Below are positions 17,116 to 27,534 of a stretch of 64,000 bases of DNA, piece by piece. A program made the position numbers and the translations under genes. Source of the stretch: Bradyrhizobium sp. CCGUVB1N3 (GTDB taxonomy: Bacteria > Pseudomonadota > Alphaproteobacteria > Rhizobiales > Xanthobacteraceae); the NCBI RefSeq assembly GCF_024199925.1, contig NZ_JANADR010000001.1:8745501-8809500 (forward strand), given 5' to 3'. Each line of letters opens with the position of its first letter. Within the stretch, counting starts at the first letter, position 1. Below the pieces are notes generated by a model. The model had not been told where the DNA came from and searched no databases. It saw only the letters and a list, made by a program, of their open reading frames with translations.

Positions 17116-19658
17116 TTACTGACTTGAAACCGCCAGGCGCTTGGCAATCTCTGCTGAAACGAGATAAGCGAGCGCAATGGCGATTATCGTCGTCAAGAGT
17201 GCCGCGGAAGGCGCGGTAAAGCCGAACAGTGCTGCCCAAGGGCCGAGCGCAAGCCCCACGCCTGCGATGAGGGCGCCGAGCGACGTCGCGATCAGGATGA
17301 TGTGAGGTCGGTTTCCGCGCCAGGGCAGCCGGCGAGACCTGATGATGAAAATCACCAGGATCTGCGTCGATATTGATTCCACGAACCACCCCGTCTGAAA
17401 CAGTGCCGCATCAGCTTCAAATAGCTTGAGAAGAACGGCAAAGGTGACCACGTCAAACAGGGAAGAGACCATTCCCATGATAATGGTGAAGCGAAGGATA
17501 TTTGCCATGTTCCAGGCTTCCGGTCGCGCGACATCTTCGCGGTCGACCTCATCGAAAGGAATGCCAATTTCGGAGAGGTCGTAGATCAGGTTGTTCAACA
17601 GAATTTGCAGTGGCAGCAGTGGCAGGAACGGAAGAACGATCGAGGCCAAGGCCATCGAAAGCATGTTGCCGAAGTTGGAGCTCGTTCCCATTCGGACATA
17701 CTTCAGGATGTTGGCGAATGTCCTGCGGCCTTCGCGCACGCCGGCCGCAAGGACTGAAAGATCTGGAGCGAGCAGGACCATGTCGGCGGCTGCGCGGGCG
17801 ACTTCGGTCGCGCCCGTGACGGATATGCCTACATGGGCTGCATGGATCGCCGGGGCGTCGTTGACGCCGTCTCCCATGAAGCCGACCACGTGGTGGCGAT
17901 GACGGAGTGCGCCAATGATCCGTCGCTTCTGATCGGGATCGATGCGGGCAAACAGGTCGATATTATCGACCCGGGCCACGAGCGCTGCATCGGTGAGCCC
18001 GGAGATCTCAACTCCGGTCATGATGCGATCCGACTGAAGGCCCACCGAACGAGCGACGTGAGAGACCACTGCGCCGTGGTCACCCGAGAGAATCTTTACC
18101 GTTATGCCCAGCGAGGTAAGCGCTTCAATGGCTGACGCTGCATCCTGCTTCGGTGGATCAGCGAAGACACAGAACCCGATCATGGTCAGATCCGCCTCGT
18201 CGCCAATGGCAATCGTCTGCTGTCCAGGCGGAATGGATTTGACGGCGACGGCTAGAAGCCGAAAACCGTCGCGGGCATATCGATCCTGGATGTCTCCCAT
18301 TTGTTTCTGCCAGGCGGCGTCGAGCGGATGGGCCAGACCATCGATCTCCACGGCGACGCAACGGGCCAGGATGGCTTCCGGAGCCCCTTTTGCGATCAGG
18401 ATGTGTTCGTCGCCTCGTGCCACCAGCACCGACAGGCACCTTCGCTTGAAGTCGAACGGCACTTCCGAGAGTCGAACCCAGCGTCTATGCCGCCGTCTTT
18501 CGCTGAGAGTATCGCCTGGTCGAGGGGACTTCTGACCCCGGCTTGGAAGGTGCTGTTGAGGTATGCGAGGCTCAGAATGCGATCACTAGGTCGCCCTTCT
18601 GGATCGACATGCGCTTCAAGCGTGATTTTGGCCTCCGTCAGCGTGCCGGTCTTGTCCACACAGAGCGTGTCCATCGCACCCAGATCGTGAATGGCCGACA
18701 ATCGCTTGACGATAACTTTTCGATCCGCCATGCGCAGAGCGCCTCGGGCGAGCGTTACGGTCATCAGCATGGGCAGCAGTTCGGGTGTCAGGCCAACGGC
18801 GAGTGCGACCGCGAACAGGAAGGACTCCATTGCAGGACGTTGCGCGACGAGATGTGTCATCAATACGAAGAGGGTGAGAAACAGCGTGAGCCGAAGGATC
18901 AGCAATCCAAGCTTGCGGACACCCTGCTCGAGAGATGTTGGCGGCACGTTGGCTGCCAGCGCTGCAGCGATCGCACAAAATCGTGTGCCCGCTCCGGTCT
19001 TCACGACCATCATCTCGCCGCTTCCGCCGACAGTGCTGGTTCCGGCGAACAGGGCATTCGTCGCTTCCGCTGGCATCGCCGCGGAGCAGGGGGCATTGGT
19101 CTTGAAGGCTGGAAACGGTTCGCCCGTCATCAAGGCCTCGTTGACCTGCAATTCCTGAGCGTCGAGGACGATGCCATCGGCAGGTATGAGGTCGCCGATA
19201 CGGAGTTTCACGATGTCTCCGGGGACGAGCGCCGTCACCGGTATCGTAACGTCCTTGCCGTCCCGGACGACGTCGGCCTGAATAGCAACGGATTCCCGCA
19301 ACGCTTCGGCCATCAACTCGGCGCGATGCTCCTGAACGATATCCAGCGTGAGGGATAGAGACAGCACGGTTGCGATGATTACAAAACTGCCAAAATCGCC
19401 GCTTAGTCCGGATACGAGCGCGGCCGCCAGCAGCATCCCAATCAGGGGATTCCAAAGGCGTTGGCCAAGCTTGTGCAGGACCAACCGGCGTTGAGAGGCA
19501 CCAGCGTGGTTTGCTCCGAAGATCGCCAGGCGCCGGTCCGCTTCGACTTGCGATAGCCCGTTCGGACCGGAGCCGAGCGCGCGGCAGAGGACGTCTTTTG
19601 GTGTTTGCCAGAACTCGGCAGCGGCCAAAGCCTTGGCCGCGCTAGGCTGCTCGATCAT
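17116..19658 (-). pseudogene. MgtA-type P-type ATPase, one frameshift
   Basis: Start taken at ATG 19,658 (MIEQPSAAKALAAAEFW). The first frame carries the actuator TGEP motif (NEALMTGEPFPAF) and the phosphorylation site DKTGTLTEAK. Near 18,480, after IDAG, one base is missing and reading continues in the next frame as WVRLSEVPFDFKRRCLSVLV, then KGAPEAIL (nucleotide domain) and MGDGVNDAPAIHAAHVGIS, and six C-terminal membrane helices to a stop at 17,116. Overall order and the FNMLSMA-type M5 segment match type IIIB magnesium-importing ATPases. Together about 847 residues, near family length. A FixK-like box precedes it, so it probably belongs to the microoxic regulon; FixK-linked MgtA-like ATPases are found in other rhizobia. 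Confidence 0.85.
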
Positions 19659-19720
19659 CGAAGGGCTCGCCGGCTTGTTGGTCGCTTGACCAGAAGGTAA
19701 GAGGCAGCTCAATCTTTGGG

Positions 19721-19734
19721 TTGATGCAGCTCAA
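19721..19734 (-). promoter_or_regulatory. FixK/FNR box
   Basis: TTGATGCAGCTCAA matches TTGA-N6-TCAA, 63-76 bases before ATG 19,658 of the ATPase gene. Confidence 0.6.
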
Positions 19735-19804
19735 ATTCGGTCTCAGGCAACACAGTTAGGTTGCAGAGGCCAAAAGGAGCTCACCATGTCGCCTCCAGCA
19801 TCCG

Positions 19805-20845
19805 TCAAGCGTCGGCTTGCGGCGTCGACTTGGTCTGGCGCATGCGGTCGGGGTTCTCCTTCAGCGCACCAGCCACTCCTTCAGCGCACCAACCAAATGG
19901 GACACCGACCTCACGGTCGATGGCTTCCACGCGGTCCATCAGGATATGAACCGAGGCATCGCCAGCGATGAGCCTCTCTTCCGGCAGATGCAGCGGACGC
20001 GGCACGAATCCGATCTCGCGCGTGCCTTTGTCGTCATAGTCGTAAATGTCGAGCGCCCAGTGCGCGTACACGCGTTCGGCCGAAGCGCTCGATTCGTCCC
20101 AATCCTGGAAAAAGCGATTCTCACGTGGCATGTAGTCGAACCAGTCCGGTACCAATTCCAGGAACGGCGTCTCGGTCGTGCCCTCTCGCGTCACTTCCCG
20201 CACCACCCGGCGTTCCATCTCCGGCCGCCGCGCCTCGCGCTTTTCGCGCTCGAGGCGCGCGCACGGCGTCAGGAAGCTCCGGACGTGGACGACACCGCTG
20301 CCGGCGCGGCCAAGCATCCGAAAGACCGGACCTTCGATGACCTTGTCTTCCGACATATCGTCGTGCGCGATCCATGACGGATCGAGCAATTCGTTCTTGC
20401 CCCAAGGGCGGTACGTTGGATTGACGATCGGCCCGGCACGCCATTCGACTTCCCGGCCAAGACGGATTTGCACATAGTCCGCGGCGCCTGGTCCAGTCGG
20501 CGCGAAGGCGTACACGCTGTTGCCGTGCCACTCCGAGATCTGAAGATTGCTCTCGCGCAATCGTGTCCAGAGGGCGCCGATGTCGTCGTTGTCCTTGGCG
20601 AGCTCGGCTTCCATCCACGGCCGGTATTCTGCGATCCGTGTTCCGTCGGCGCCGATCACCGAGCGTGTGTCGCGCCAATATTGGTCGTCGAGGCCGACCG
20701 CCGAAAAGTAAAATCCGGGGAATGCCTCTGTCAGCGCGGCTGCCAGCGCCGTTTCGTCAGCTCCGGCCGAAAGACGCGCGAGGACCGCCTCGATCGTGGC
20801 GGGATCGGGAAGTCGTGCTGGAATATTCTCCGAAGCCTCATCCAT
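19805..20845 (-). CDS. Conserved hypothetical protein, 346 aa
   Basis: A soluble, acidic protein starting MDEASENIPARLPDPATIEAV behind AGGATC. It has no signal peptide or membrane helix, and is rich in Trp and Tyr (RPWMEAELA, ALWTRLRESN, ELVPDWFDYMPRENRFFQDW). The sequence has no catalytic motif that I recognise. The frame shows normal codon use and no internal shadow competitor, so I take it as real. The IS4-type element lies about 90 bases upstream. Confidence 0.7.
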   Translation of the reverse strand: MDEASENIPARLPDPATIEAVLARLSAGADETALAAALTEAFPGFYFSAVGLDDQYWRDTRSVIGADGTRIAEYRPWMEAELAKDNDDIGALWTRLRESNLQISEWHGNSVYAFAPTGPGAADYVQIRLGREVEWRAGPIVNPTYRPWGKNELLDPSWIAHDDMSEDKVIEGPVFRMLGRAGSGVVHVRSFLTPCARLEREKREARRPEMERRVVREVTREGTTETPFLELVPDWFDYMPRENRFFQDWDESSASAERVYAHWALDIYDYDDKGTREIGFVPRPLHLPEERLIAGDASVHILMDRVEAIDREVGVPFGWCAEGVAGALKENPDRMRQTKSTPQADA

Positions 20846-20936
20846 GATTTGATCCTATCATCGTATCTTTGTTCGCTGCGCGCTCGATCTCTTCCATCGA
20901 CGCTAAGATGTGCTCGAACGTAAGCGGCAAGCTGAG

Positions 20937-22525
20937 CTTTCAATTACCCACAGTTGACGGCCGATTTAGACGATGCTCCCGGGACAAAATCTTGAATCGG
21001 CAGAATCTGTTGTGATTCCTTGTTGAGCACCTGATTCGGAAGCGCGGGGTGCTCGATGGGCTTGGTATTGAAGGAGCGCGCGAAGGCGCGTGCTCCGCGA
21101 TCGAGGACCGGTATCGAGACGTGGGTTGATCGGGAAGTTGCGGGATGCGAGTTTAAGGATGAGCGGCTTGGCCGCCGGTTCGGCAAACTGCTCGCACAAA
21201 TCGGGAGCGACATGGGTCAGAGCATCCCGCTGGTTTGTCAGGATTGGGCCAACACCAAGGCCGCCTATCGCTTCTTGTCCAACGAGCGGGTCAACGAGGC
21301 GGATATTCTTTGCGGTCATTTCGAGGCGACGCGCGGTCGCGTGACGACGACGGAGGGGCCGATCCTTGTGCTCCATGACACGACGGAATTCAGCTTCAAG
21401 CGCGACAGGCCGGAACTGATTGGCTTTAGGGGCTTGACCGGCCTTGGAACACCAGAGGAGGTCCTACAGCGGTGCGTACACAGTGCGGCATCCTTGATGC
21501 ATTCGAGCCTCGCCGTGACGACCGAGGGGCTACCGCTCGGACTGACGGCAATCAAGTTCTGGACACGCAAGAAGTTCAAGGGGACGACGGCGCTGAAGCG
21601 AAAGATCAATCCGACACGTGTTCCGATCGAGCAGAAGGAGAGCATCCGCTGGCTGGAGAATTTACGGCAATCGACCGACCTTCTCGCGGCCCCTGGACGA
21701 TGTGTTCATATCGGTGATCGCGAGAGCGACATCTATGAGCTGTTTTGCCTCGCCGAGGAGGTTGGAACGCATTTCCTGGTGCGAACCTGTGTTGATCGGC
21801 TTGCCGGAGACGGCAATCATACAATCGCCGACGAAATGGACGAGGTTACGGTCAAAGGCCTACATCGGATCGAGGTCAAGGACGACAAAGGCGATCCGGA
21901 TGAAGCGCTTCTCGAAATTCGTTTCCGCAAGCTTCGAATTCTGCCGCCGATCGGCAAGCAGAAGAAATATCCCGCACTCACTCTAACCGTGATCCATGCT
22001 CAAGAGCGGGGAACGCCGAAGCGGCGAAAGAAGATCGAGTGGAAGCTCCTCACTGATCTCCCGGTCCAATCGCGCAAGGACGCTATTGAGAAGCTCGGAT
22101 GGTACGCGTTGAGGTGGAAGATCGAAGTCTTCCATAAGATCCTCAAATCGGGCTGCAAGGCGGAGGAGTCGAAATTGCGAACCGCTGAGCGTCTGGTCAA
22201 TCTGATCGCGGTATTTTGCATTGTGAGTTGGCGCGTCTTCTGGATGACGATGCTCAATCGTTCCGCGCCGAATGCCCTACCGCACACGGCGCTGACAGAT
22301 CCCGAAATCAGGCTTCTTGATCACTTGGCGAAAGACAGAGGTGGCGATCGCTCTCGACGAAGCACGCTCTCGCGCTATGTCGTCAAGATCGCGCGGCTTG
22401 GAGGGTACTTAGCGCGTGCCAGCGATCCGCCTCCAGGAAATACCGTGATCTGGCGCGGGCTATCGCGGCTAACCGACATGGAGCTGGGTGCCACGATCGG
22501 ACTCAAAATTGTGGGTAATTGAAAG
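20937..22525 (+). mobile_element. Complete IS4-family (Tn5-like) insertion sequence
   Basis: Perfect 16-base terminal inverted repeats: CTTTCAATTACCCACA at 20,937-20,952 and its complement at 22,510-22,525. They flank one transposase gene. The right end abuts the middle of an IS256 transposase gene, so this element probably inserted there. No clear target duplication is visible. Confidence 0.88.
21056..22522 (+). CDS. IS4-family transposase
   Basis: A 488-residue DDE transposase. N-terminal part has the Tn5-like DNA-binding pattern (WVDREVAGCEFKDERLGRRF, then KAAYRFLSNERV). Catalytic residues follow family order: D in LVLHDTTEF, D in HIGDRESDIYELF, and E in the Y-(2)-R-(3)-E block (YALRWKIEVFHKILKSGC). 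The last codons run into the right inverted repeat. The start may be a little downstream of 21,056. Intact, so possibly active. Confidence 0.93.
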   Translation: MGLVLKERAKARAPRSRTGIETWVDREVAGCEFKDERLGRRFGKLLAQIGSDMGQSIPLVCQDWANTKAAYRFLSNERVNEADILCGHFEATRGRVTTTEGPILVLHDTTEFSFKRDRPELIGFRGLTGLGTPEEVLQRCVHSAASLMHSSLAVTTEGLPLGLTAIKFWTRKKFKGTTALKRKINPTRVPIEQKESIRWLENLRQSTDLLAAPGRCVHIGDRESDIYELFCLAEEVGTHFLVRTCVDRLAGDGNHTIADEMDEVTVKGLHRIEVKDDKGDPDEALLEIRFRKLRILPPIGKQKKYPALTLTVIHAQERGTPKRRKKIEWKLLTDLPVQSRKDAIEKLGWYALRWKIEVFHKILKSGCKAEESKLRTAERLVNLIAVFCIVSWRVFWMTMLNRSAPNALPHTALTDPEIRLLDHLAKDRGGDRSRRSTLSRYVVKIARLGGYLARASDPPPGNTVIWRGLSRLTDMELGATIGLKIVGN

Positions 22526-23164
22526 GTCTCTTTGCCGCTTACGGTTCAGGCCCTGCTGGACAACCTGGTCTCGCGCGGGCTCGACCCGACGGCGCCAAGA
22601 CTGTTCATCGCCGACGGCGCGAAGGCGTTGTCGAAGGCGATCCGCCGCACCTTCGGTTCGGCCGCAGCGATCCAGCGCTGCCAGATCCACCAGGCGCGCA
22701 ACATCATGGAACGCCTGCCGAAAGAGCATCATGCGGCCACCCGTCGGGTGCTGCGCCAAGCCTGGGAGCTCGATGACGCCGACAAGGCTGAAAAACTGAT
22801 CCGCAATCTCGCGCGTCGACTCGACCAGCAATGGCCCGGCGTAGCGGCAAGCATCCTCGAAGGCCTCGATGAAATCCTGACTGTCGTCCGGTTGAAGTTG
22901 CCGAAGGAGCTTCGTCGATCGCTCGCCTGTACCAACATCGCCGAGAACATGATGGGCACCATTCGCCGTGTCACGCGCAACGTCAAACGCTGGCGGGATG
23001 CCGGTATGGCCTTGCGATGGGTCGCGGCCGGCATGATCGAGGCCAACAAGGGCTTCCGACGATTGAAGGCGCATAAGCAATTGTCGGTTCTGCGTGCGGC
23101 TCTTCAAGCTCGCCACAATCGCATGACGATCAACCCCGTTGCCCACGTCACGAGGGCCGCGTAA
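22526..23164 (+). pseudogene. IS256-family transposase, 3' half only
   Basis: About 210 residues of the C-terminal part of a mutator-type transposase: LFIADGAKALSKAIRRTFG contains the second catalytic aspartate, RCQIHQARNIMERLP is the family C/H signature, and CTNIAENMMGTIRRVTRNVKRW holds the terminal glutamate. The 5' half is missing; the IS4-type element abuts the break exactly. I did not find the missing half on the other side of that element, so a deletion accompanied or followed the insertion. Confidence 0.88.
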
Positions 23165-23196
23165 CATTCATTCCGGCAACGTCGGCCCGACCTAGT

Positions 23197-23421
23197 TCAA
23201 CAGCGATCGGGACATCCCCACGCCACCGCTTCGCCCGCCTTCGACGCGGCGGTGCAGATGGCACGCTTGTCGGCCTTCATCACGTTCAGCCAATGGGCGA
23301 GGTACTGCGCATGGTCGGCACGCGGCTCAACCGCAATCCCCAGCTCCGCGCAAAGGAACGCGGCGCAAAGCTCCACAAGCTCTTCCATGGCATAAGCCCC
23401 GCTGCCGAACCGCCCGGACAA
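23197..23421 (-). pseudogene. ArdC antirestriction protein C-terminal remnant
   Basis: The frame contains YAMEELVELCAAFLCAELGI, then HAQYLAHWLNVMKADKRAICTAAS, which parallels the C-terminal part of the ArdC-like gene at 43,880-44,433 (YAMEELVAELGAAFLAADLG, KVLKHDKRAIFTASS). The zinc-binding HExxH is absent. A decayed fragment of an antirestriction gene typical of conjugative elements. Confidence 0.7.
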
Positions 23422-23828
23422 ATCGCGGCCGCAACGCTGAGCCGGACCCGTCCAGTGGGTCTTATGCCGATATCGGCATAATAGAGAGCGTTTTTAGATT
23501 GGCGGCGCCGCGCCGAAGCTTCAAAATGCGCAGCTGCCAGCGCGCCGGTAATCTAAAAACGCGTTGGACGAAGCCGCCTAGCTCGCTGGTGCCGCTATGG
23601 AAATTGGATGCCGCTTCCCAGCGGAGAGCCCCGTCGCTGGGGCTCCGGGGACATGCTGGATGCGGTCTTGATAGCGAAACATTCTCATCGAGATATGGTC
23701 TCTCCATCGGAAAGACCGGCGACGCCTGCGTCTGGAGGGCTCGATGTCGGAAGCGCGACAATAGGTTGCCTGCCGTCTACCTTGGCAGAAAGAAAGGAAG
23801 ATGATCGATGATTGGAAAATCCCGCCCG
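23422..23828. other. Stretch between mobile remnants, nothing recognised
   Basis: About 400 bases with only short frames. I see no domain or structured RNA. Short inverted segments around CGTTTTTAGATT (23,489-23,500) and TAATCTAAAAACGC (23,551-23,564) form a 13-base inverted repeat, perhaps an old IS end. Confidence 0.3.
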
Positions 23829-25033
23829 TCATGAAGTGTCCCGAAAAGGTGGGTCTTGTGACGCAACGGGCGCGAGCACCTCAATGCACACCATCTGCCC
23901 CTGACGGCAAAAGGGACATTCCCGCAGGGAAACGCCGGTCAGCTCCTCGACCTTGTCGCGATAATCGCGCTCTTCCTTCGGCTTTATCGGCGCGTCGGAC
24001 TGCTGCATTCCGAGCAGGTCGCGGCAGCGGGCGAGTTTTTGCTTGCGGTAGCGGTTGCCCATGAAACCATAATAGCGGATGCGCTGAAATCCCTCGGGCA
24101 AGACATGGACGAGGAAACGCCGGATGAACTCCCCGGCGTCGAGCGTCATCACTTTTTGCCGGTTCTCGTTGCGATAGTCCTTCCACCGGAAGCGTACCTT
24201 GCCATCCTCGATATCGACGATCCGGTTGTTGGCGATTGCCACCCGGTGTGTGTAGCGTCCGACATATTCCAGAACCTGCTCAGCGCCTGCGAAGGGTGGC
24301 TTGGCATAGACCACCCAGTTGACCCGGCGGGCGGGATCCAGATAGCGCCGGAATGCGAGGGGATCGTGCAGCCGTTCCAATGACGAAAAGAAACGCAACT
24401 CGCCGGCGTCGAATGCCCTTTGCAGACTTTCGAGAAACAGTCGCCGGAAGAGTCGGGAGAGCACGGCGACTGGCAGGAAGAAGCCGGGACGGCACGCGAT
24501 CCAGCGGCTCCCGTCCGGCGACAGCCCGCCACCGGGCACGACGCAGTGCAGATGGGGATGATGGCTGAGATTCTGCCCCAAGTGTGAAGCACCGCGAAAA
24601 ACCCGATCTCCGCGCCGAGATGTCGCCGATCGGCAGCGATGGTTCGCAACGTCTCGGCGGCTGCGTGGAACAGGATCTTGTAGACCGTGCTGGCATTCTG
24701 GAAGGCAATCGCGGCGATCTCATCGGGAACGGTGAAGACGACATGGAAATACTGGGTATCGAGTAGCTCTTCCCGCCGAGCCTCGATCCATTCCGCTCGG
24801 GCGAGCCACTGACACTTGGGGCAACTGCGGGAACGGCAGCTGTTGTAAGCGATCCGTCGTTCGCCACAGCGGTCGCACTGTTCGACATGGCCTCCGAGCG
24901 CCGACGTTCGGCAGCGCTCGATGGCAGTCATTGCTGCGCGGCATTCGGTCGATAGCGAGGCCCAGTGCTGCTCGCGCCAGGCAGCACCGTAGCGACGGAA
25001 TATATCCGCGACCTCCGGACCTGAGCGGCCCAT
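23829..25033 (-). pseudogene. IS91-family transposase, frameshifted
   Basis: The first part, from 25,033 (VADIFRRYGAAWREQHW), has the zinc-binding segment HVEQCDRCGERRIAYNSCRS with CPKCQ, then RREELLDTQYFHVVFTVPDE. After LHTWG near 24,580 one base is missing; the next frame continues QNLSHHPHLHCVVPGGG (the HUH motif of rolling-circle transposases), then RRVNWVVYAKPPFAGAEQVL with the YxGRYTHR catalytic tyrosine block. The final residues contain CPFCRQG. Together the parts give a near-complete IS91/IS801-type Y2 transposase. The frameshift suggests it is inactive. Confidence 0.88.
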
Positions 25034-25044
25034 GAGATCGCCCG

Positions 25045-25447
25045 TCAGAAATGTTTGTGCGCCGGCGGCGAGGAAGCCTTGGGGATCGGACGCGGCAGCA
25101 GTTCAAGCGGGCTCGTCGCTGCGCAGACCTTGTTGGTAGCGATCCGCAGATATTGAGCGGTCGTTGACAGGCTGCGATGGCCGAGCAAGAGCTGGATGGT
25201 GCGGAGATCGGTTCCAGCTTCGAGCAGGTGCACTGCAAATGCGTGCCGCAGGGAATGAGGTGTTACCGGCTTGGACAGCTTCGACAACAGATGTGCCTGG
25301 CGGCAGGCGGCATCCACGGCGCTTGTCGATATCGGTTCTCCAGCAACGGCACCGGGAAACATCCATGCCCCCTGGGACGCACGGCGCGCAATAGTCCGTC
25401 AGCGCCTCCAGCAATCTGGCCGACAGCATGACGTAGCGGTCTTTCTG
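25045..25447 (-). pseudogene. IS91-associated tyrosine recombinase, C-terminal remnant
   Basis: The frame from about 25,362 reads [20 protein letters not shown] then [19 protein letters not shown], the R-x-x-R box II and catalytic tyrosine of XerD-like recombinases. Upstream, [17 protein letters not shown] is in another frame, so there is at least one frameshift, and the N-terminal half is gone. IS91-like elements of rhizobia often carry this integrase just before the transposase, as here. The gene at 39,740 is the N-terminal half of the same family from another copy. Confidence 0.85.
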
Positions 25448-25463
25448 TCAGGTGAATCGGATT

Positions 25464-25796
25464 CTAGATCACGACCAAGCCCAATTGCGCCACCTTCTCG
25501 AACGCGTCGGGGCCGATGCCGTCGCCATGTTCGATGCGAACGCGCTTTTCGCGCCAGGTCGCGACGGGCGCAAGTTCGGCCATCATCTTCAGCACACGGT
25601 CGGTTTTGGCATCGCCGACGACATGTAGCGCGAGCTGCGTCGGCCGCGTCAATCCAAGCTGCAGGATCTCGCGCAATTGCGCGTCGGTGAAGTCAGACCG
25701 CCCGCGCCATCCGGGCGACCGACATAGTCTTCGCGCTGCACGGAATCGATGGCCGCCCACGCGTCTGGAATGCAGCGGGCCGTTGAGATAATCCAA
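25464..25796 (-). pseudogene. Amidohydrolase (YtcJ-like) fragment
   Basis: The frame holds LREILQLGLTRPTQLALHVV then GDAKTDRVLKMM and WREKRVRIEHGDGIGPDAFEKVAQLG. This is the histidine-containing barrel segment of amidohydrolase family 3 (HVVGD and IEHGD). About 80 residues of what is normally over 500, with both ends missing. Confidence 0.65.
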
Positions 25797-26652
25797 CTTT
25801 GTAATTCTTCATCAGACGCGACGTTTATTGCACAAAGAGAAGCTCTGATTGGATGGAATGCGACAATCTTGTCTCTATGCTCGCGATCACCAATCAGCTT
25901 TTGTCGAAAGCAAGTCTCTCGCCTTTCACCAGTTTGAACTCCGGCTATTTCTTCGCCGCTAGGCGTTTCTCAAATTGTGCCGCCCCTCGAGGCTCCGCCA
26001 TCAGCAGCACGACGTCGATAAAGGTCAGGATAGCTGATCCCTGATCAAGCTCCACTTATGCCGAAAACGTCTGGACTTGAACATTCAAAGGATAGCCTCA
26101 CCGACGCCCGCAGTTGGCACGCGTTTTGAACGAGAGACCTCATCCAGAACAGCTACAGGAGTCCAAGTGTTATCACATAAGGTCATTGCGTATCTGCGAC
26201 CTCGACGTGCGAGTTTGCTAATGCCCGGCGACATCGGGAACACGATTCAGCTGCAGCTGCTCCTACCGAGAGCGGGCCCGCGATTTCCTCTCATCGCAAA
26301 CTCTAAAGCCCCTGTGCGGCTCGCTACGAGCGGGGTTGCATGCTGCCGGCGCTCTATCGGAGTGGACAAACGCCAGCCTGCTTTGGGAAGGAGTGTGATG
26401 ACCTTCCTAGACCCAGGAAGCACCTGAGCCCGCCAAGAAACATTTCAGTTCAAGGATGACCCGCTGACGAGCTTTGGTCCCGCAGGGTCGCTAGTGCGAC
26501 CGTCTGAGGAAAGAGAAGAGCTCGAAACGCGAAAACGAGATGCAGCCGACGAAACCTCCATTGGTGCCCTCTTCTGCGCATGTTCAAAAGGACTCGTCGT
26601 CCGTTCTAGCTTTGCAACTCTGACGCCCAGATTGAGACTTGGAACAGACATC
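25797..26652. other. About 850 bases without a recognised gene
   Basis: Several short frames, none with a ribosome binding site or known domain. It is lower in G+C than its neighbours. A TTGGCACGCGTTTTGAA sequence near 26,114 partly resembles a sigma-54 promoter but lacks the -12 GC. Confidence 0.35.
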
Positions 26653-27240
26653 ATGACAGCGGAGACGGAGATCAAATCTGCGCACGCAAAAATGCAGGCG
26701 ACTACCGTCTGGACACTGGTGCTCGGCTTTGCCGCAGATCCGTTGGCTCGATGGAGCTGGCCTGCTCCAGACCAATATCTTACGAGCATGCCTCAGTTCG
26801 TTGAGGCCTGCGGCGGACGAGCATTCGAACATGGCACGGCATACGTGACGGGAGGGGGGCACGCCGCGGCGCTCTGGCTGCCGCCCGGCGTGCAGCAAAA
26901 TGAGGTGGCACTCGACGCAATTATGGCTCACTCCCTACGTCCGGAGATCAGCGAAGATATGGCACAGCTACGGCTGGGAATGGTCGAACATCATCCACCT
27001 GAGCCACATTGGTATCTGCCTCTCATTGCCGCCGATCCGAACTGGGTCGGACAGGGGCTTGGCACGTTGCTAATGGAACACGCTCTTAAACGATGTGATT
27101 CGGAGGGTGCCGCCGCATATCTCGAAAGCTCAAATCCGGAAAACATTCCCTTTTACGAGCGCCACGGCTTCAAGGTCATTGGTGAGATACAGCGTGGTGA
27201 TTCGCCCACGCTAACGCCAATGTTGCGGACAGCCCATTGA
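26653..27240 (+). CDS. GNAT-family N-acetyltransferase
   Basis: The 195-residue protein from ATG 26,653 (MTAETEIKSAHAKMQATTVW) has the acetyl-CoA-binding motif A: YLPLIAADPNWVGQGLGTLL, with the Q/R-x-x-G-x-G/A type QGLGT turn, and motif B YLESSNPENIPFYERHGF. The middle LWLPPGV segment is common in GNATs related to yeast-type acetyltransferases. Substrate unknown. A longer upstream frame exists but reads as noncoding. It stands alone among remnants. Confidence 0.88.
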   Translation: MTAETEIKSAHAKMQATTVWTLVLGFAADPLARWSWPAPDQYLTSMPQFVEACGGRAFEHGTAYVTGGGHAAALWLPPGVQQNEVALDAIMAHSLRPEISEDMAQLRLGMVEHHPPEPHWYLPLIAADPNWVGQGLGTLLMEHALKRCDSEGAAAYLESSNPENIPFYERHGFKVIGEIQRGDSPTLTPMLRTAH

Positions 27241-27289
27241 GTGGTATCCGGCGAAGAGTAGCTTCGTACGCTTCAGTCCTATTGGTTAG

Positions 27290-27515
27290 CCTACGTTGCC
27301 AACCTTGATCTGGTTGCACTTCGTTTTCGACACGCTGAGCGCCAGAGCGGAGCGGGACAGCCGCCATGTGATCCGGCAGATCTGCTGAAGTTCTATCTCT
27401 ACCGCTATATCAATCAGATCCGCTCCTAGCGTCGCCTCGAGCGAGAGGCCGGGCGCAATCTGGAACTGATCTGGCCATTGCGCGGGCTCGTTCCGGGCTA
27501 TCGACCATAGCCAAT
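27290..27515 (+). pseudogene. IS1182-like transposase N-terminal remnant
   Basis: In pieces interrupted by stops the plus strand reads DLLKFYLYRYINQIRS and RRLEREAGRNLELIWPLRGLVPGYR, which matches the N-terminal conserved segment of IS1182-type transposases (LLKLYIYGYLNRVRSSRRLEREAHRN). In-frame stops show decay. Confidence 0.6.
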
Positions 27516-27534
27516 TTCCGTAAGGAGTCGGCCG

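Noticed and set aside
26114..26131. Possible sigma-54 promoter TTGGCACGCGTTTTGAA
   Set aside because: The -12 element lacks GC and no NifA site (TGT-N10-ACA) is near; the next gene starts over 500 bases away.
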